From: Actinophytocola sp036402745
GTDB lineage: Bacteria > Actinomycetota > Actinomycetes > Mycobacteriales > Pseudonocardiaceae
Reading direction: 5' to 3'
Length of the DNA: 64,000 nucleotides
Assembly: GCF_036402745.1 (NCBI RefSeq)
Contig: NZ_DASWSJ010000078.1
Location: 38,588-102,587 of the forward strand
The notes under the pieces were generated by a model, which worked only from the letters and a program-made list of their open reading frames with translations, was not told the DNA's origin and did no database searches. Position numbers and translations under genes: made by a program. Each line of letters begins with the position of its first letter. The stretch's first letter is position 1. Positions 35,576 to 44,160 of this stretch are shown piece by piece.

Positions 35576-36210
35576 CCGACGCGGAAGGCAACCCGATTCC
35601 CGGCAGCGGTGACGCGGCGCTGCGGGCGGCGGCCGAGCGGGCCGCGACCACGCGTGAGCGCAACCTCCCACAGTGGGAGGACCTCCCGATCCCGAACGAC
35701 ACGGCCAACCTCCGCGACGGCGCGAACCTCAACGACGCCCTGCTGCCGATCCTGCCGCTCATCGGTGTCTGGCGCGGCGAGGGCGAGGTCGTGTACCCGA
35801 CGATCGAGCCCCAGCACTTCGGCCAGCAGATCACCTTCGCCCACGACGGCCGGCCGTTCGCCTTCTACGAGTCCCGCGCGTGGCTGCTGGACGCGGACGG
35901 CAAGGTCATCCGCCCGGCGGCACGCGAGGTCGGCTGGTGGCGCCCGCGGGCCGACGAGACCATCGAGGTCCTCCTCGCCCACGCGACGGGCATCGTGGAG
36001 ATCTTCTACGGCGAGCCGCGCACGCAGACGTCCTGGGAGCTGGCGACCGACGTGACGATGCGCACGTCCTCGGCGAAGGACGTCTCGGGGGCGAAGCGCC
36101 TGTACGGCCTGGTGAACAACGGCGACCTGGCCTACGTCGAGGAACGCGCGATGGTGGGCCAGCCGCTACAGCCCCACACGTCGGCGTACCTGCGCCGCAT
36201 CGCCGGCTGA
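35572..36210 (+). CDS. Nitrobindin-like FABP-family heme protein
   Basis: 212 residues forming a ten-strand beta-barrel with the nitrobindin signature LPLIGVWRGEGEVVYPT (GxWxGxG) and C-terminal HTSAYLRR. Such proteins bind ferric heme and isomerise peroxynitrite to nitrate. An extra N-terminal helix of about 45 residues is present. Mycobacteria keep a homologue next to sseC. Translationally coupled to the 33-residue peptide. Confidence 0.88.
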   Translation: MTDAEGNPIPGSGDAALRAAAERAATTRERNLPQWEDLPIPNDTANLRDGANLNDALLPILPLIGVWRGEGEVVYPTIEPQHFGQQITFAHDGRPFAFYESRAWLLDADGKVIRPAAREVGWWRPRADETIEVLLAHATGIVEIFYGEPRTQTSWELATDVTMRTSSAKDVSGAKRLYGLVNNGDLAYVEERAMVGQPLQPHTSAYLRRIAG

Positions 36211-36275
36211 CGGAACTCGGCTGCCCCCGGGCGACCTCTCATCGGGGCGGGCTCGGCGAGTGCTATCGCAAACAC

Positions 36276-36300
36276 CGAAGGATATGGGTGTCCGCCTTCG
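36276..36300 (+). terminator. Possible terminator hairpin after nitrobindin gene
   Basis: CGAAGG and CCTTCG pair with a 13-base loop, about 65 bp after the stop. Directly followed by GGGGGTCCCC. Weak because the loop is long. Confidence 0.35.
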
Positions 36301-36400
36301 CCTGGGGGTCCCCTGGTTTCACACTACCCGCGAGGACCGACAGGTTCGGCTGGTCGGGGCTTGGCTGTGGACAACCTCGCGCACTGTGGACAACTCCGGG
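36301..36400. repeat. Convergent-intergenic element, copy D, with two DnaA-box-like sites
   Basis: The 209-bp convergent gap contains CCTGGGGGTCCCC followed by two TGTGGACAA (reverse complement TTGTCCACA) at 36366-36374 and 36385-36393, exactly 19 bp apart. It resembles the elements at 51019, 58940 and 63448, but is the most diverged copy. Confidence 0.6.
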
Positions 36401-36419
36401 CCCAGCGGAGCGGCGAAGA

Positions 36420-37043
36420 TCAGGGGCGCGGTTCGCCGTACCAGCGCCACTTCGTCAGGCCGTCGTGGCCAGGGAGGTCGCCGCGGCCCGTGGCCCACAG
36501 CAGGGTCGGCCACGGGTCGGTGTCCGTCGGCGCGTTCGGGAACAGGCGGGTCAGTACGCGGGCGCAGAGGCCGGCCGGCGGGGTCCATGCCAGGCCTAGG
36601 CCGTCGGCCAGGTCGTGGGTGTGGGCCAGGGTCTCGACGATGCCCATCGCGGCGAAGCCCTCGGGGTCGGAGATCCCGAAGCCGTGGTGCGCGCGGACCG
36701 ACGGCGGGCGGGTGGCCACCATCGCCACCAGCAGCGCGCCGCACGCCTCCAGCACCTGCAGCAGCCCCGCCGGCCCCGCCGACCGGTCGGCGCGCACCGC
36801 GTTGTGCGGGCCTCCCGGACGACGGGCCTCCCAGAGGAACGGCACGTCACCGGTGAGTGGGGGCGTGCGCGGGGCCAGCAGGACGGCGTACTGGAACAGG
36901 TCATCGGCGAGGTGCTCGACGGTCTCCCAGCACGTCCACTCCAGCGAGCCGGCCTTGCCGTCCCAGTCCGCCGAGGACGCCCGCAGCAGGGTGGCGATGG
37001 AGAGCTGGACCGCGTGGTCGAGGTCCCCGGCGGTGACGGTCAC
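36420..37043 (-). CDS. DinB-fold protein (maleylpyruvate isomerase-like N-terminal domain)
   Basis: 207 residues. Helical bundle with metal-ligand style His residues in TVEHLADDLFQYAV and ETLAHTHDLADGLG. Mycothiol-dependent isomerases and S-transferases use this fold, but the substrate cannot be assigned. The GTG start overlaps the aminotransferase stop (GTGA), so it belongs to that operon. Confidence 0.82.
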   Translation of the reverse strand: MTVTAGDLDHAVQLSIATLLRASSADWDGKAGSLEWTCWETVEHLADDLFQYAVLLAPRTPPLTGDVPFLWEARRPGGPHNAVRADRSAGPAGLLQVLEACGALLVAMVATRPPSVRAHHGFGISDPEGFAAMGIVETLAHTHDLADGLGLAWTPPAGLCARVLTRLFPNAPTDTDPWPTLLWATGRGDLPGHDGLTKWRWYGEPRP

Positions 37044-37885
37044 CGGTATTCGGACTCGTAGAGCGCGTTCAGCTCCCCGTGCAGCCGCGTGGCGTCGGGC
37101 AGGGCCACGCCGTCGAGCGTGTGCACCCGGGTGATCTTGCGGACGCTCGACGCGAGGAACAGCCCGTCCGCCTCGGCCAGCTCGGCGACGGCCAGCGGCT
37201 CGACCTTGGTGACCCAGCCGGCCTGCTCGGCCGCCCGGAACAGCGCACCCTGCGTGGTGCCGCGCAGGACCCCGCTCGAGGGCGGCGTGGTCCGCAGCGT
37301 CCGACCCTGGGCGATGACCACCGTCGAGGTGGGGCCCTCCAGCACCGACCCGTCCGCCGCGACGAAGATCGCCTCCTCGGCGTCGTGTGCCTCGGCGTAG
37401 CGGATGGCGGCCATGTTCACCGCGTAGGACAACGACTTCGCACCCAGCAGCAGCCACGGCGCCCGCGCCACGATCTCCGGCTCGTACCCGCGGTCCAGCG
37501 TCACCGCGCGCACCCCGGTCTCCCGGTTGCGCAGCGTCTTCTCGCCGATCGGCAGGCCCAGCGCGAACCCGGTCGGCGTGCCGTCGCCGAACTCCGGGCC
37601 ACGCGTGTAGACGAGCTTGAGCGCCATCTCCGAGCCGCCCTGCCACGCGTCGAGCACCGCCCGCACGCACCGCTCCCACGCCGCGCGGTCCAGCGGCGGC
37701 AGCTCCAGCATCGCGGCCGAGTGTGCGAGCCGGTCCAGGTGCGGACCCAGCTCGCGCGGTTTGCCGTCCACCACCAGAATCGTCTCGAAGATCCCGTCCC
37801 CGCGGATCAGGCCCAGGTCGTCGACCCGGATGTGCCGTCCGTCGGGGTCGGCCAGCGTTCCGTCCAGCATCGCAAGCACCCGCAT
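37040..37885 (-). CDS. Aminotransferase class IV, 4-amino-4-deoxychorismate lyase-like
   Basis: 281 residues. Fold type IV PLP enzyme: active-site Lys in LLLGAKSLSYAVNMAAIRYA, phosphate-binding loops EEAIFVAADGSVLEGPTSTV and LRGTTQGALF. Closest in organisation to PabC (folate synthesis) or branched-chain/D-amino acid transaminases. pabA and pabB are not nearby. Divergent from the Nur-like gene with 39 bp between them; ATG 37885. Confidence 0.87.
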   Translation of the reverse strand: MRVLAMLDGTLADPDGRHIRVDDLGLIRGDGIFETILVVDGKPRELGPHLDRLAHSAAMLELPPLDRAAWERCVRAVLDAWQGGSEMALKLVYTRGPEFGDGTPTGFALGLPIGEKTLRNRETGVRAVTLDRGYEPEIVARAPWLLLGAKSLSYAVNMAAIRYAEAHDAEEAIFVAADGSVLEGPTSTVVIAQGRTLRTTPPSSGVLRGTTQGALFRAAEQAGWVTKVEPLAVAELAEADGLFLASSVRKITRVHTLDGVALPDATRLHGELNALYESEYR

Positions 37886-37924
37886 ACGGGCAGCCTACTC
37901 AGCCGCGCGCCTACGATTTACGGC

Positions 37925-38377
37925 GTGGAGACCGCGAGCGTGCGCAACATCGAGGCGGAACGGGCCCAGCTCCGGGACACCCTGCACCGCCGCGGCATGC
38001 GCATGACCCCGCAGCGCCAGCTCGTCCTCGACGCGCTGCTCGAGCTCGAGCACGCCACGCCCGAGCAGGTCTGCCAGCGGGTCCAGCGCAGCACCCCGAC
38101 GGTCAACATCACCACGATCTACCGCACGCTCGAGCTGCTGGAGAGCCTCGGCATCGTGCGGCACACCCACCTCGGCCACGGCGCGCCCAACTACTCGGTC
38201 CACGAGCATCGGCACGTCCATCTGGTCTGCCACCACTGCGGCAACGTGATCGAGACACCGTGCGAGGTCATGGAGGAGCTGCGCGGAACACTGCGTGCCC
38301 GCCACGGGTTCGAACTGGATGCCAGCCATCTCGCGCTGTCCGGCCTCTGCCGCAACTGCTCCGGGGAGAACTCGTGA
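37925..38377 (+). CDS. nur: Fur-family repressor, Nur-like (nickel)
   Basis: 150 residues. Winged helix GMRMTPQRQLVLDALLELEHATPEQV and NITTIYRTLELLESLGIVRHTHLGHGAPNY, then metal-binding HEHRHVHLVCHHCGNVIE and CRNCSG (two C-x2-C zinc sites). The sequence closely resembles Streptomyces Nur (LEHATPDDI, LEELGLVSHAHLGHGAP), which represses nickel uptake and iron superoxide dismutase, and which there also neighbours a ygfZ-type gene. Start GTG 37925 lies seven bases after TACGAT (leaderless); GTG 37940 is an alternative. Confidence 0.8.
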   Translation: METASVRNIEAERAQLRDTLHRRGMRMTPQRQLVLDALLELEHATPEQVCQRVQRSTPTVNITTIYRTLELLESLGIVRHTHLGHGAPNYSVHEHRHVHLVCHHCGNVIETPCEVMEELRGTLRARHGFELDASHLALSGLCRNCSGENS

Positions 38378-39480
38378 CCGACTCGCCCATCCTCGACGTC
38401 CCCGGCGCGGTGCCGGCCCCGGACGGTTCGCCGGACCAGGGCGTGCCGTGGCACTTCGGCGACCCGTTCGCCGAGCAGCGGGCCGCGGCACGCAAGGTCG
38501 CGGTCGTCGACCGGTCGCACCGCGAGCTCATCGCGGTCACCGGCCCGGAACGGCTGGCGTGGCTGCACCTCGTCATCTCCCAGCACGTCACCGAGCTCGC
38601 CGACGGCGCCGGCACCGAGGCCCTGGTGCTGGACAGCCAGGGCCGGGTCGACGCGCACATGGTGCTCGCCCACCTCGACGAGACCGTGTGGCTCGACACG
38701 GAGGCGGGTGCCCACGCCACCGGCGCCCGCGGTGGGCGGCAGTCGCTGCTCGAGTACCTCGAGTCGATGGTCTTCTGGTCCAAGGTGGAGCTGCGGGACG
38801 CGACGGCCGAGCGCGCGGTGCTGTCCCTGGTCGGCCCGGACACCGACGACCTGCTGACCCGGACGGGGCTGCCGGCGCCGGCCGGGCCCTACGCGGTGGC
38901 CGGCGCCGAGGGCGTCATCGTCCGCCGCATGCCGGTGGGTGTCGACCTGCTCGTGCCGCGCGACTCGCTCACCGGCTGGTGGGACCGCCTCACGTCCGAG
39001 GGCGCCCGCCCGATGGGCAGCTGGGGCTACGAGGCGCTGCGGGTCGAGGCCATCCGCCCCCGGATGGAGCTCGACACCGACGACCGCACCATCCCGCACG
39101 AGGTCGGCTGGGTCCACGTCGCCGCGCACGTGGCCAAGGGCTGCTACCGCGGCCAGGAGACCGTGTCGAAGGTGCACAACGTGGGCCGGCCGCCGCGCCG
39201 GATGCTGCTGCTGCACCTCGACGGCTCGCCCGAGGTGCAGCCGGAGACCGGCGACCCGGTGCTGCTCGGCGAGCGGACCGTGGGCCGGGTCGGCTCGGTC
39301 GCCCGGCACCACGAGCTCGGCCCGATCGCGCTGGCGCTGGTCAAGTCCTCCGTGCCGCTCGACGCCGAGCTGCACGCCGGCGCCGAGGACCGGGTGGTGC
39401 AGGCCGCCATCGACCCCGACTCCGTGCCCGAGGCCACCCCGGGCCTGGGTCGAGAGGCCGCCCGGCGGCTGCGCGGCTGA
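38374..39480 (+). CDS. YgfZ-type folate-binding protein
   Basis: 368 residues of the GcvT/YgfZ fold with the diagnostic motif KGCYRGQETVSKVHNVG (about residues 255-271). YgfZ helps in iron-sulfur cluster-dependent enzyme maintenance and tRNA modification using tetrahydrofolate. The GTG start overlaps the nur stop (GTGA), so the two are coupled. Confidence 0.92.
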   Translation: MTDSPILDVPGAVPAPDGSPDQGVPWHFGDPFAEQRAAARKVAVVDRSHRELIAVTGPERLAWLHLVISQHVTELADGAGTEALVLDSQGRVDAHMVLAHLDETVWLDTEAGAHATGARGGRQSLLEYLESMVFWSKVELRDATAERAVLSLVGPDTDDLLTRTGLPAPAGPYAVAGAEGVIVRRMPVGVDLLVPRDSLTGWWDRLTSEGARPMGSWGYEALRVEAIRPRMELDTDDRTIPHEVGWVHVAAHVAKGCYRGQETVSKVHNVGRPPRRMLLLHLDGSPEVQPETGDPVLLGERTVGRVGSVARHHELGPIALALVKSSVPLDAELHAGAEDRVVQAAIDPDSVPEATPGLGREAARRLRG

Positions 39481-39495
39481 CTACCATCTGGGGCC

Positions 39496-40347
39496 ATGGC
39501 AGCAGCGAAGCGCCCCGGTGGGCACGGCACCCTGATCACGGTCGCGCCGACGGGCGCCGAGCACACCAAGGCCGACGTGCCCAACCTGCCGGTCACGCTG
39601 GAGGAGCTGGTCGCCGAGGCCGTCGCGTGCGAGGCCGCCGGCGCCGCGATGATCCACGTGCACATCCGCGGCGCGGACACCACGCCGACGCTGGACCCGC
39701 AGCGGCTCAAGGACACGGTCGCGGCGTTGCGCGAGCAGACCGACCTCGTCGTGCAGCTGTCGACAGGCGGCGCCGTGGCCGACCCCGAGGAGGACCGGCT
39801 GCGCGTGCTCGACGCCATGCCGGACTCGGCCTCCTGCACGATGGGCACGGTCAACTTCGGCGACGACGTGTTCCTCAACCGCTGGGAGTTCGTGGTCGAG
39901 CTGCACAAGCGGATGCGGGAGCGGCGGATCGTGCCGGAGTACGAGATCTTCGACATCGGCCAGCTCGCGAGCCTGGCCCGGCTGCTGGACCAGCACGGCC
40001 TGCCGGCGGGCGGGCACGTGCACGTCGACCTGGTGATGGGCGTGCCCGGCGGCATGCCCGGCGACACCGAGACCCTGGCCGCGGCGCTGCGCGCGATCCC
40101 CGCGGGCGCCACGTTCTCGGCCACGGGCGTCGGGCGCACGTCGTTGCCGGTGATGCTGGCCTCGCTGTCCGCGGGCGGGCACCTGCGGGTCGGCATGGAG
40201 GACACGGTCTCCTACGCGCGCGGGGAGCGGGTGCGGGACAACGCGCAGCTGGTCGAGCGGGCCGCGCAGCTCGCGTCGGTGGCCCAGCGACCGCCACTGT
40301 CGGCAGCCGAGGTGCGGACGCTCATCGGGGTTGCGCAAAGCAACTGA
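39496..40347 (+). CDS. Beta-keto acid cleavage enzyme (BKACE, DUF849)
   Basis: 283 residues, TIM-barrel with start LITVAPTGAEHTKADVPNLPVT and zinc-binding HVH in AAMIHVHIRG, plus Glu/Gly strand MGVPGGMPGD. BKACE enzymes condense beta-keto acids with acetyl-CoA; substrate not predictable here. Short gap (15 bp) after ygfZ, so probably the same transcript. Confidence 0.9.
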   Translation: MAAAKRPGGHGTLITVAPTGAEHTKADVPNLPVTLEELVAEAVACEAAGAAMIHVHIRGADTTPTLDPQRLKDTVAALREQTDLVVQLSTGGAVADPEEDRLRVLDAMPDSASCTMGTVNFGDDVFLNRWEFVVELHKRMRERRIVPEYEIFDIGQLASLARLLDQHGLPAGGHVHVDLVMGVPGGMPGDTETLAAALRAIPAGATFSATGVGRTSLPVMLASLSAGGHLRVGMEDTVSYARGERVRDNAQLVERAAQLASVAQRPPLSAAEVRTLIGVAQSN

Positions 40348-40405
40348 CTCGCGGTTGAGACATCCAGGTTGGCGACAGACCCCTCCGTACCGGAGGATGG
40401 ACGGC

Positions 40406-40981
40406 GTGATCGAAGTCCGACCAGGTGGTCGCAGGCGTATCGACCGGGTGCTCGCGCCGGACTACGTGGCCCACCTGACGCAGCTCGACCTGACCGAGGT
40501 ACGCGCGCGCCGCGACGACGCCGCGCAGGAGGAGACCGACCTTTCCTACCTGCGCAGGCTGCTGCACGGGCGGATCGACATCGTGAAGGCGGAGCAGAAG
40601 CGCCGCGAAGAGGGCGGCTCGAGCTCGGTGGTGGAGCGGCTGGTGGAGATCCTCTCGGACAACGCGGTCGGCCGGGCGCCGGTCGGTTCGGGCCGCCACC
40701 AGCCGCTGGAGCCCTCCCGCGCGGAGGCCCACCGGCGCCACGTCGAGGCACTCGTGTCCGACGCGGACCTGTCCGACGTCAGCTCGCTGCCGGACGAGCG
40801 GCTGGACCTGGCGCTGCGGACCTACTCGGCGGAGGAGGCGTCGGTGTCCCAACGCCGGCGCGAGGTGCAGAAGGTCGTGGACCTGCTCAACGACGAGATC
40901 GGTGGCCGCTACCGCGCGGGCAGCGCCTCGGTGGACCGCCTCTTGGCCGCCGAGCGCGGCGAGGACCCCGACGACCGTTAG
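40406..40981 (+). CDS. rsiG: RsiG-like c-di-GMP-binding anti-sigma factor
   Basis: 191 residues, helical. RsiG sequesters the sporulation sigma factor WhiG when bound to c-di-GMP through two ExxxSxxRxxxQxxxD helices. The second motif is intact (E144, S148, R151, Q155, D159 in EASVSQRRREVQKVVD). The first has His at the Gln position (E43, S47, R50, H54, D58 in ETDLSYLRRLLHGRID). GTG 40406 lies nine bases after CGGAGG; ATG 40397 is an alternative. Stop overlaps the convergent gene's stop. Confidence 0.82.
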   Translation: MIEVRPGGRRRIDRVLAPDYVAHLTQLDLTEVRARRDDAAQEETDLSYLRRLLHGRIDIVKAEQKRREEGGSSSVVERLVEILSDNAVGRAPVGSGRHQPLEPSRAEAHRRHVEALVSDADLSDVSSLPDERLDLALRTYSAEEASVSQRRREVQKVVDLLNDEIGGRYRAGSASVDRLLAAERGEDPDDR

Positions 40982-41877
40982 TTGAACCGCTCGCGCACGG
41001 CGAGGTCGCTCCAGAAGTCACGCAGGCTCTCGAAGCGGGCGGCGATCTCCTCGACGTCCTCGCGCTCCAGCGCCTCCACGATCGCGTTCACGTCCGCGGC
41101 CGACGTGTCCTCCACCAGCTCCTCGTCGTCGAGCAGCTGGACGAGGCCGCCGTAGTCGAGCTCCACCGCCGAGTGCGGGTGGAAGTGCTCCAGCCACCGC
41201 CCGGTGTCCTCGAGGACCTTCGTCGGCCCCTGGTCGCCCAGCACCCGCTCGGCCAGCGAGTGCGCCTTCGCCACCCGCCGCCGGGCGTCGGCCATCGCCA
41301 CCCGCCAGCAGACCTGCCGGCGCGGGTCCTCGCGGGTCGCGACCACGATGTGCCGGTGCTGCGGGTCGACGAGGGTGAACCACGGCAACGGCACCGTCCA
41401 CGTCGTCGACACGATGTGCACCGCCCCGCCCGGCAAGTCCGACAGGACCGCGGCCGCCTTCTCCCGCACGCTGTCCGTCGACGCGGTCAGCGCCACCGCC
41501 CGCAGCGCGGGATGCGACGAGGTGAGGAAACCGACCAGCGCGGCGGCCGAGCGGGCCCGCACGTCGAGCGGGCACACGAGCGGCCCCGGCCCGACGGTCG
41601 CCTGGTCGATCGGGACCTCCGCCGGGTCGAGCACCAGCACGTCCCGCAGCGCGCGGGGCGAGGGCTCGCCGTTGGCGAGCTCACCGGGCAGAAGCGTGGG
41701 CGGCACGGACAGCTGTGATCTGAGCCACATGTCCCGCTCGCGCTCGCCGACGGTGGCGTGGTCGAGGTGGTTGGTGTCCAGTGCCTCGCGGAGGCGGCCG
41801 GCGACGGCCTCGTCGAACGCGGACAACGGTTCGTACACCCTGAGGTAGGCGACGAACGGTCGAGGCACGAGAGGCAT
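40978..41877 (-). CDS. Conserved hypothetical protein next to rsiG
   Basis: 299 residues, soluble, rich in Ala, Arg, Glu and Val. N-terminal MPLVPRPFVAYLRVYEPLSAFDE and C-terminal acidic helices (ALEREDVEEIAARFESLRDFWSDL). No signal peptide or recognised motif. It converges with rsiG (4-bp overlap of the stops) and is divergent from the DUF3073 gene. Family not recognised. Confidence 0.75.
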   Translation of the reverse strand: MPLVPRPFVAYLRVYEPLSAFDEAVAGRLREALDTNHLDHATVGERERDMWLRSQLSVPPTLLPGELANGEPSPRALRDVLVLDPAEVPIDQATVGPGPLVCPLDVRARSAAALVGFLTSSHPALRAVALTASTDSVREKAAAVLSDLPGGAVHIVSTTWTVPLPWFTLVDPQHRHIVVATREDPRRQVCWRVAMADARRRVAKAHSLAERVLGDQGPTKVLEDTGRWLEHFHPHSAVELDYGGLVQLLDDEELVEDTSAADVNAIVEALEREDVEEIAARFESLRDFWSDLAVRERFN

Positions 41878-41920
41878 CGTGTCACGAACCGCGCAGCGCC
41901 CGGCTACGGGGCGATCACGG

Positions 41921-41995
41921 GACCCGGCGATACGGCCGAAGGAACCAACGGAAAGCCTCCGGCGAAGGCCGTGCCCCTTCGCACAGAACCGGGTC
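41921..41995. other. Nested inverted repeats in the divergent region before DUF3073
   Basis: GACCCGG (41921-41927) and CCGGGTC (41989-41995) close a structure. Inside it ACGGCC (41932-41937) pairs with GGCCGT (41967-41972), around a segment with GGA...TCC. Could be a folded leader RNA for either flanking gene. A further CGGGGC/GCCCCG pair lies near 42040-42065, just before the DUF3073 start. No known riboswitch matched. Confidence 0.35.
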
Positions 41996-42088
41996 GGCAC
42001 GGTACGGTAGTTACAGGAACCAAATGTCGAGATCTGCGGGGCCGCCGATTCCCCCGGCCGCCCCGTCACTGTGCGAGGGGGTCGAGCC

Positions 42089-42268
42089 ATGGGGCGCGGC
42101 CGGGCGAAGGCTAAGCAAACCAAGGTAGCCCGAGAGCTCAAATACAGCACTCATCACACCGACTTCGAAGCGCTGCAACGCGAGCTGTCCAACCAGCCGC
42201 CGACCAGCAGCAACGGTGAGGACCCTTTCGACGAGGAAGCCTACGAGGACGACGACTACCGTCGTTGA
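42089..42268 (+). CDS. DUF3073 small protein
   Basis: 59 residues starting MGRGRAKAKQTKVARELKYST, the conserved DUF3073 signature, followed by an acidic tail (DPFDEEAYEDDDYRR). Basic N-terminus and acidic C-terminus. Usually found beside purM in actinobacteria. Here the purM gene lies 10 kb away. GAGGGGG precedes the ATG. Confidence 0.9.
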   Translation: MGRGRAKAKQTKVARELKYSTHHTDFEALQRELSNQPPTSSNGEDPFDEEAYEDDDYRR

Positions 42269-42276
42269 CGTCAGAC

Positions 42277-44160
42277 TCAGAGGCGGCCCAGGTAGCGAAC
42301 CTGGTCCGTCTTTGCCTTGTCCATCGCCTCACGCGCGTCGGTGACTTCGGCGTACGCCGAGTGCTCCGGAACGCCGACCTCCCACCACGCTCCGGCGTCC
42401 GTCCAGGCGGACGGGTGGGTTCGGACGACCACGACGGCCACCCGGCCTGCTCGTGCGTGTTCGCGCGCCTGCCGGTAGGCGGCGCGCAGGTCGGCGGGGT
42501 CCACGACGGACAGCACCGCGCAGCCCAGCGACGCCGCGTGCGAGGCGAAGTCCACTCTGGGCGGTTGCGCCTGTAGCGAACGCACGTCGGCGTACAGGTT
42601 GTTGAACCCCGGCGCGCCGTTGCCCCGCTGCAGCCGGTCGATCACGGCGTAGCCGTCGTTGTCGCACACCACCGCCACGAACCCGTGGCCGGCGAACGCG
42701 GCGGAGAACAGCTCGGAGTTGAGCATCAGGTACGAGCCGTCGCCGAGCAGGGTCGTCACGACTCCGCCGCGCCGGGCCATCGCCGCGCCCCACGCGCCGG
42801 CGATCTCGTAGCCCATGCAGGAGAAGCCGTACTCGACGTCCATTCCGGACTCGGTGGCCCGCACGGCCCGCCAGCCGCCGATCAGCTCGCCGGGCAGCCC
42901 GCCGGACGCGGTCATCACGTAGTCGCCGGCGGTGCTCTCCTCGTTGACCACGCCGACCACCTGCGCGTACGTCGGCGGCCCGGCGGTCGGCTCGCGGAGC
43001 CCGTCGATGTAGGCGTCCCAGCGGGACCGCTCGGCGGCGGCCCGGTCCGACCAGGACGCCGAGACCCGCCACGAGTCGAGCAGCCCGGCCAGCTCGCCGA
43101 GCGCCTCGTCGGCGTCCGCGACCAGCGCCAGCGCGCCGTGCTTGACCGCGTCGAACCGCGCGGTGTTGACCGACACGAGCCGCACGTCCGGCGCGAACAC
43201 CGACCACGACGCCGTCGTGAAGTCCTGCAGCCGGGTGCCGACGGCGAGCACCAGGTCGGCCTCGGCGGCGAGCCTGTTGGCCGACGACGAGCCGGTGATG
43301 CCGAGCGGGCCGGCGTGCAGCGGGTGGTCGTGCGGCACCAGCGTGCGGCCGGCGGTGGTCTCGGCGATCGGCACCCCGTGCCGCTCGGCGAACGCGAGCG
43401 CACTGTGCGTGGCGCCCGAGTACCGCACCCCGCCGCCGAGCACGAGCAGCGGCCGGTTTGCCGACCCGACCGCGTCGACGACCCTGCCCAGCGCGTGCCG
43501 GTCCGGCCGCGGCCGCACGAGGTGGTGCACGACCGGCTCGAACAGCGCGGCCGGGAACTCGAAGCTCTCGGCCTGCACGTCCTGCGGCAGCGCCAGGGTC
43601 ACCGGCCCGCACTCGGCCGGGTCGGTGAGCACCCGGGCCACCTGCGGCAGCGTGGCGATCAGCTGCTCGGGCCGCACGATCCGGTCGAAGTACCGGCTGA
43701 CCACGCGGAAGGCGTCGTTGACCGTGGCCGTCGCGTCGGCGAAGTGCTCGACCTGCTGGAGCACCGGGTCCGGCGCGCGGTTGACGAAGGTGTCGCCGGG
43801 TAGCAGGAGCAGCGGCAGCCGGTTCGCGTGCGCGACACCGGCCGCGGTGACCATGTTCAGCGCGCCGGGCCCGATCGAGGACGTGGCCACGCAGACCTGG
43901 CGGCGGTGGGTCGCCTTCGCGTAGCCCACCGCCGCCAGCGCCATGCCCTGCTCGTTGTGACCGCGCCACACCGGGAGCTCCTCCTGCTCGCTGAGCGCGG
44001 TCCCGAGCCCGAGCACGTTGCCGTGCCCGAAGATCGCGAACACGGCCGGGAACAGCGGCGCCACCGTGCCGTCCAGCAACACGGTGCGCTGCGCCCCGAG
44101 CCAGCGGACGAGGGCCTGCGCGGTCGTCAGCGTCCGCGACGATGGTCCGCTCCCGCTCAC
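42277..44160 (-). CDS. iolD: 3D-(3,5/4)-trihydroxycyclohexane-1,2-dione hydrolase IolD
   Basis: 627 residues, thiamine-diphosphate enzyme: catalytic-Glu strand GHNEQGMALAAVGYAKAT, and ThDP/Mg motif GDGSYLMLNSELF...NDGYAVI. Length and residues match IolD, the ring-opening step of myo-inositol breakdown after IolG and IolE. The GTG start overlaps the ABC ATPase stop. Terminal gene of the cluster; converges with DUF3073 with eight bases between the stops. Confidence 0.92.
   Translation of the reverse strand: MSGSGPSSRTLTTAQALVRWLGAQRTVLLDGTVAPLFPAVFAIFGHGNVLGLGTALSEQEELPVWRGHNEQGMALAAVGYAKATHRRQVCVATSSIGPGALNMVTAAGVAHANRLPLLLLPGDTFVNRAPDPVLQQVEHFADATATVNDAFRVVSRYFDRIVRPEQLIATLPQVARVLTDPAECGPVTLALPQDVQAESFEFPAALFEPVVHHLVRPRPDRHALGRVVDAVGSANRPLLVLGGGVRYSGATHSALAFAERHGVPIAETTAGRTLVPHDHPLHAGPLGITGSSSANRLAAEADLVLAVGTRLQDFTTASWSVFAPDVRLVSVNTARFDAVKHGALALVADADEALGELAGLLDSWRVSASWSDRAAAERSRWDAYIDGLREPTAGPPTYAQVVGVVNEESTAGDYVMTASGGLPGELIGGWRAVRATESGMDVEYGFSCMGYEIAGAWGAAMARRGGVVTTLLGDGSYLMLNSELFSAAFAGHGFVAVVCDNDGYAVIDRLQRGNGAPGFNNLYADVRSLQAQPPRVDFASHAASLGCAVLSVVDPADLRAAYRQAREHARAGRVAVVVVRTHPSAWTDAGAWWEVGVPEHSAYAEVTDAREAMDKAKTDQVRYLGRL

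Noticed and set aside
39496..40347. BKACE gene as part of the inositol cluster
   Set aside because: It is oriented with ygfZ and separated from the cluster by rsiG, a hypothetical gene and DUF3073; no pathway link is evident.
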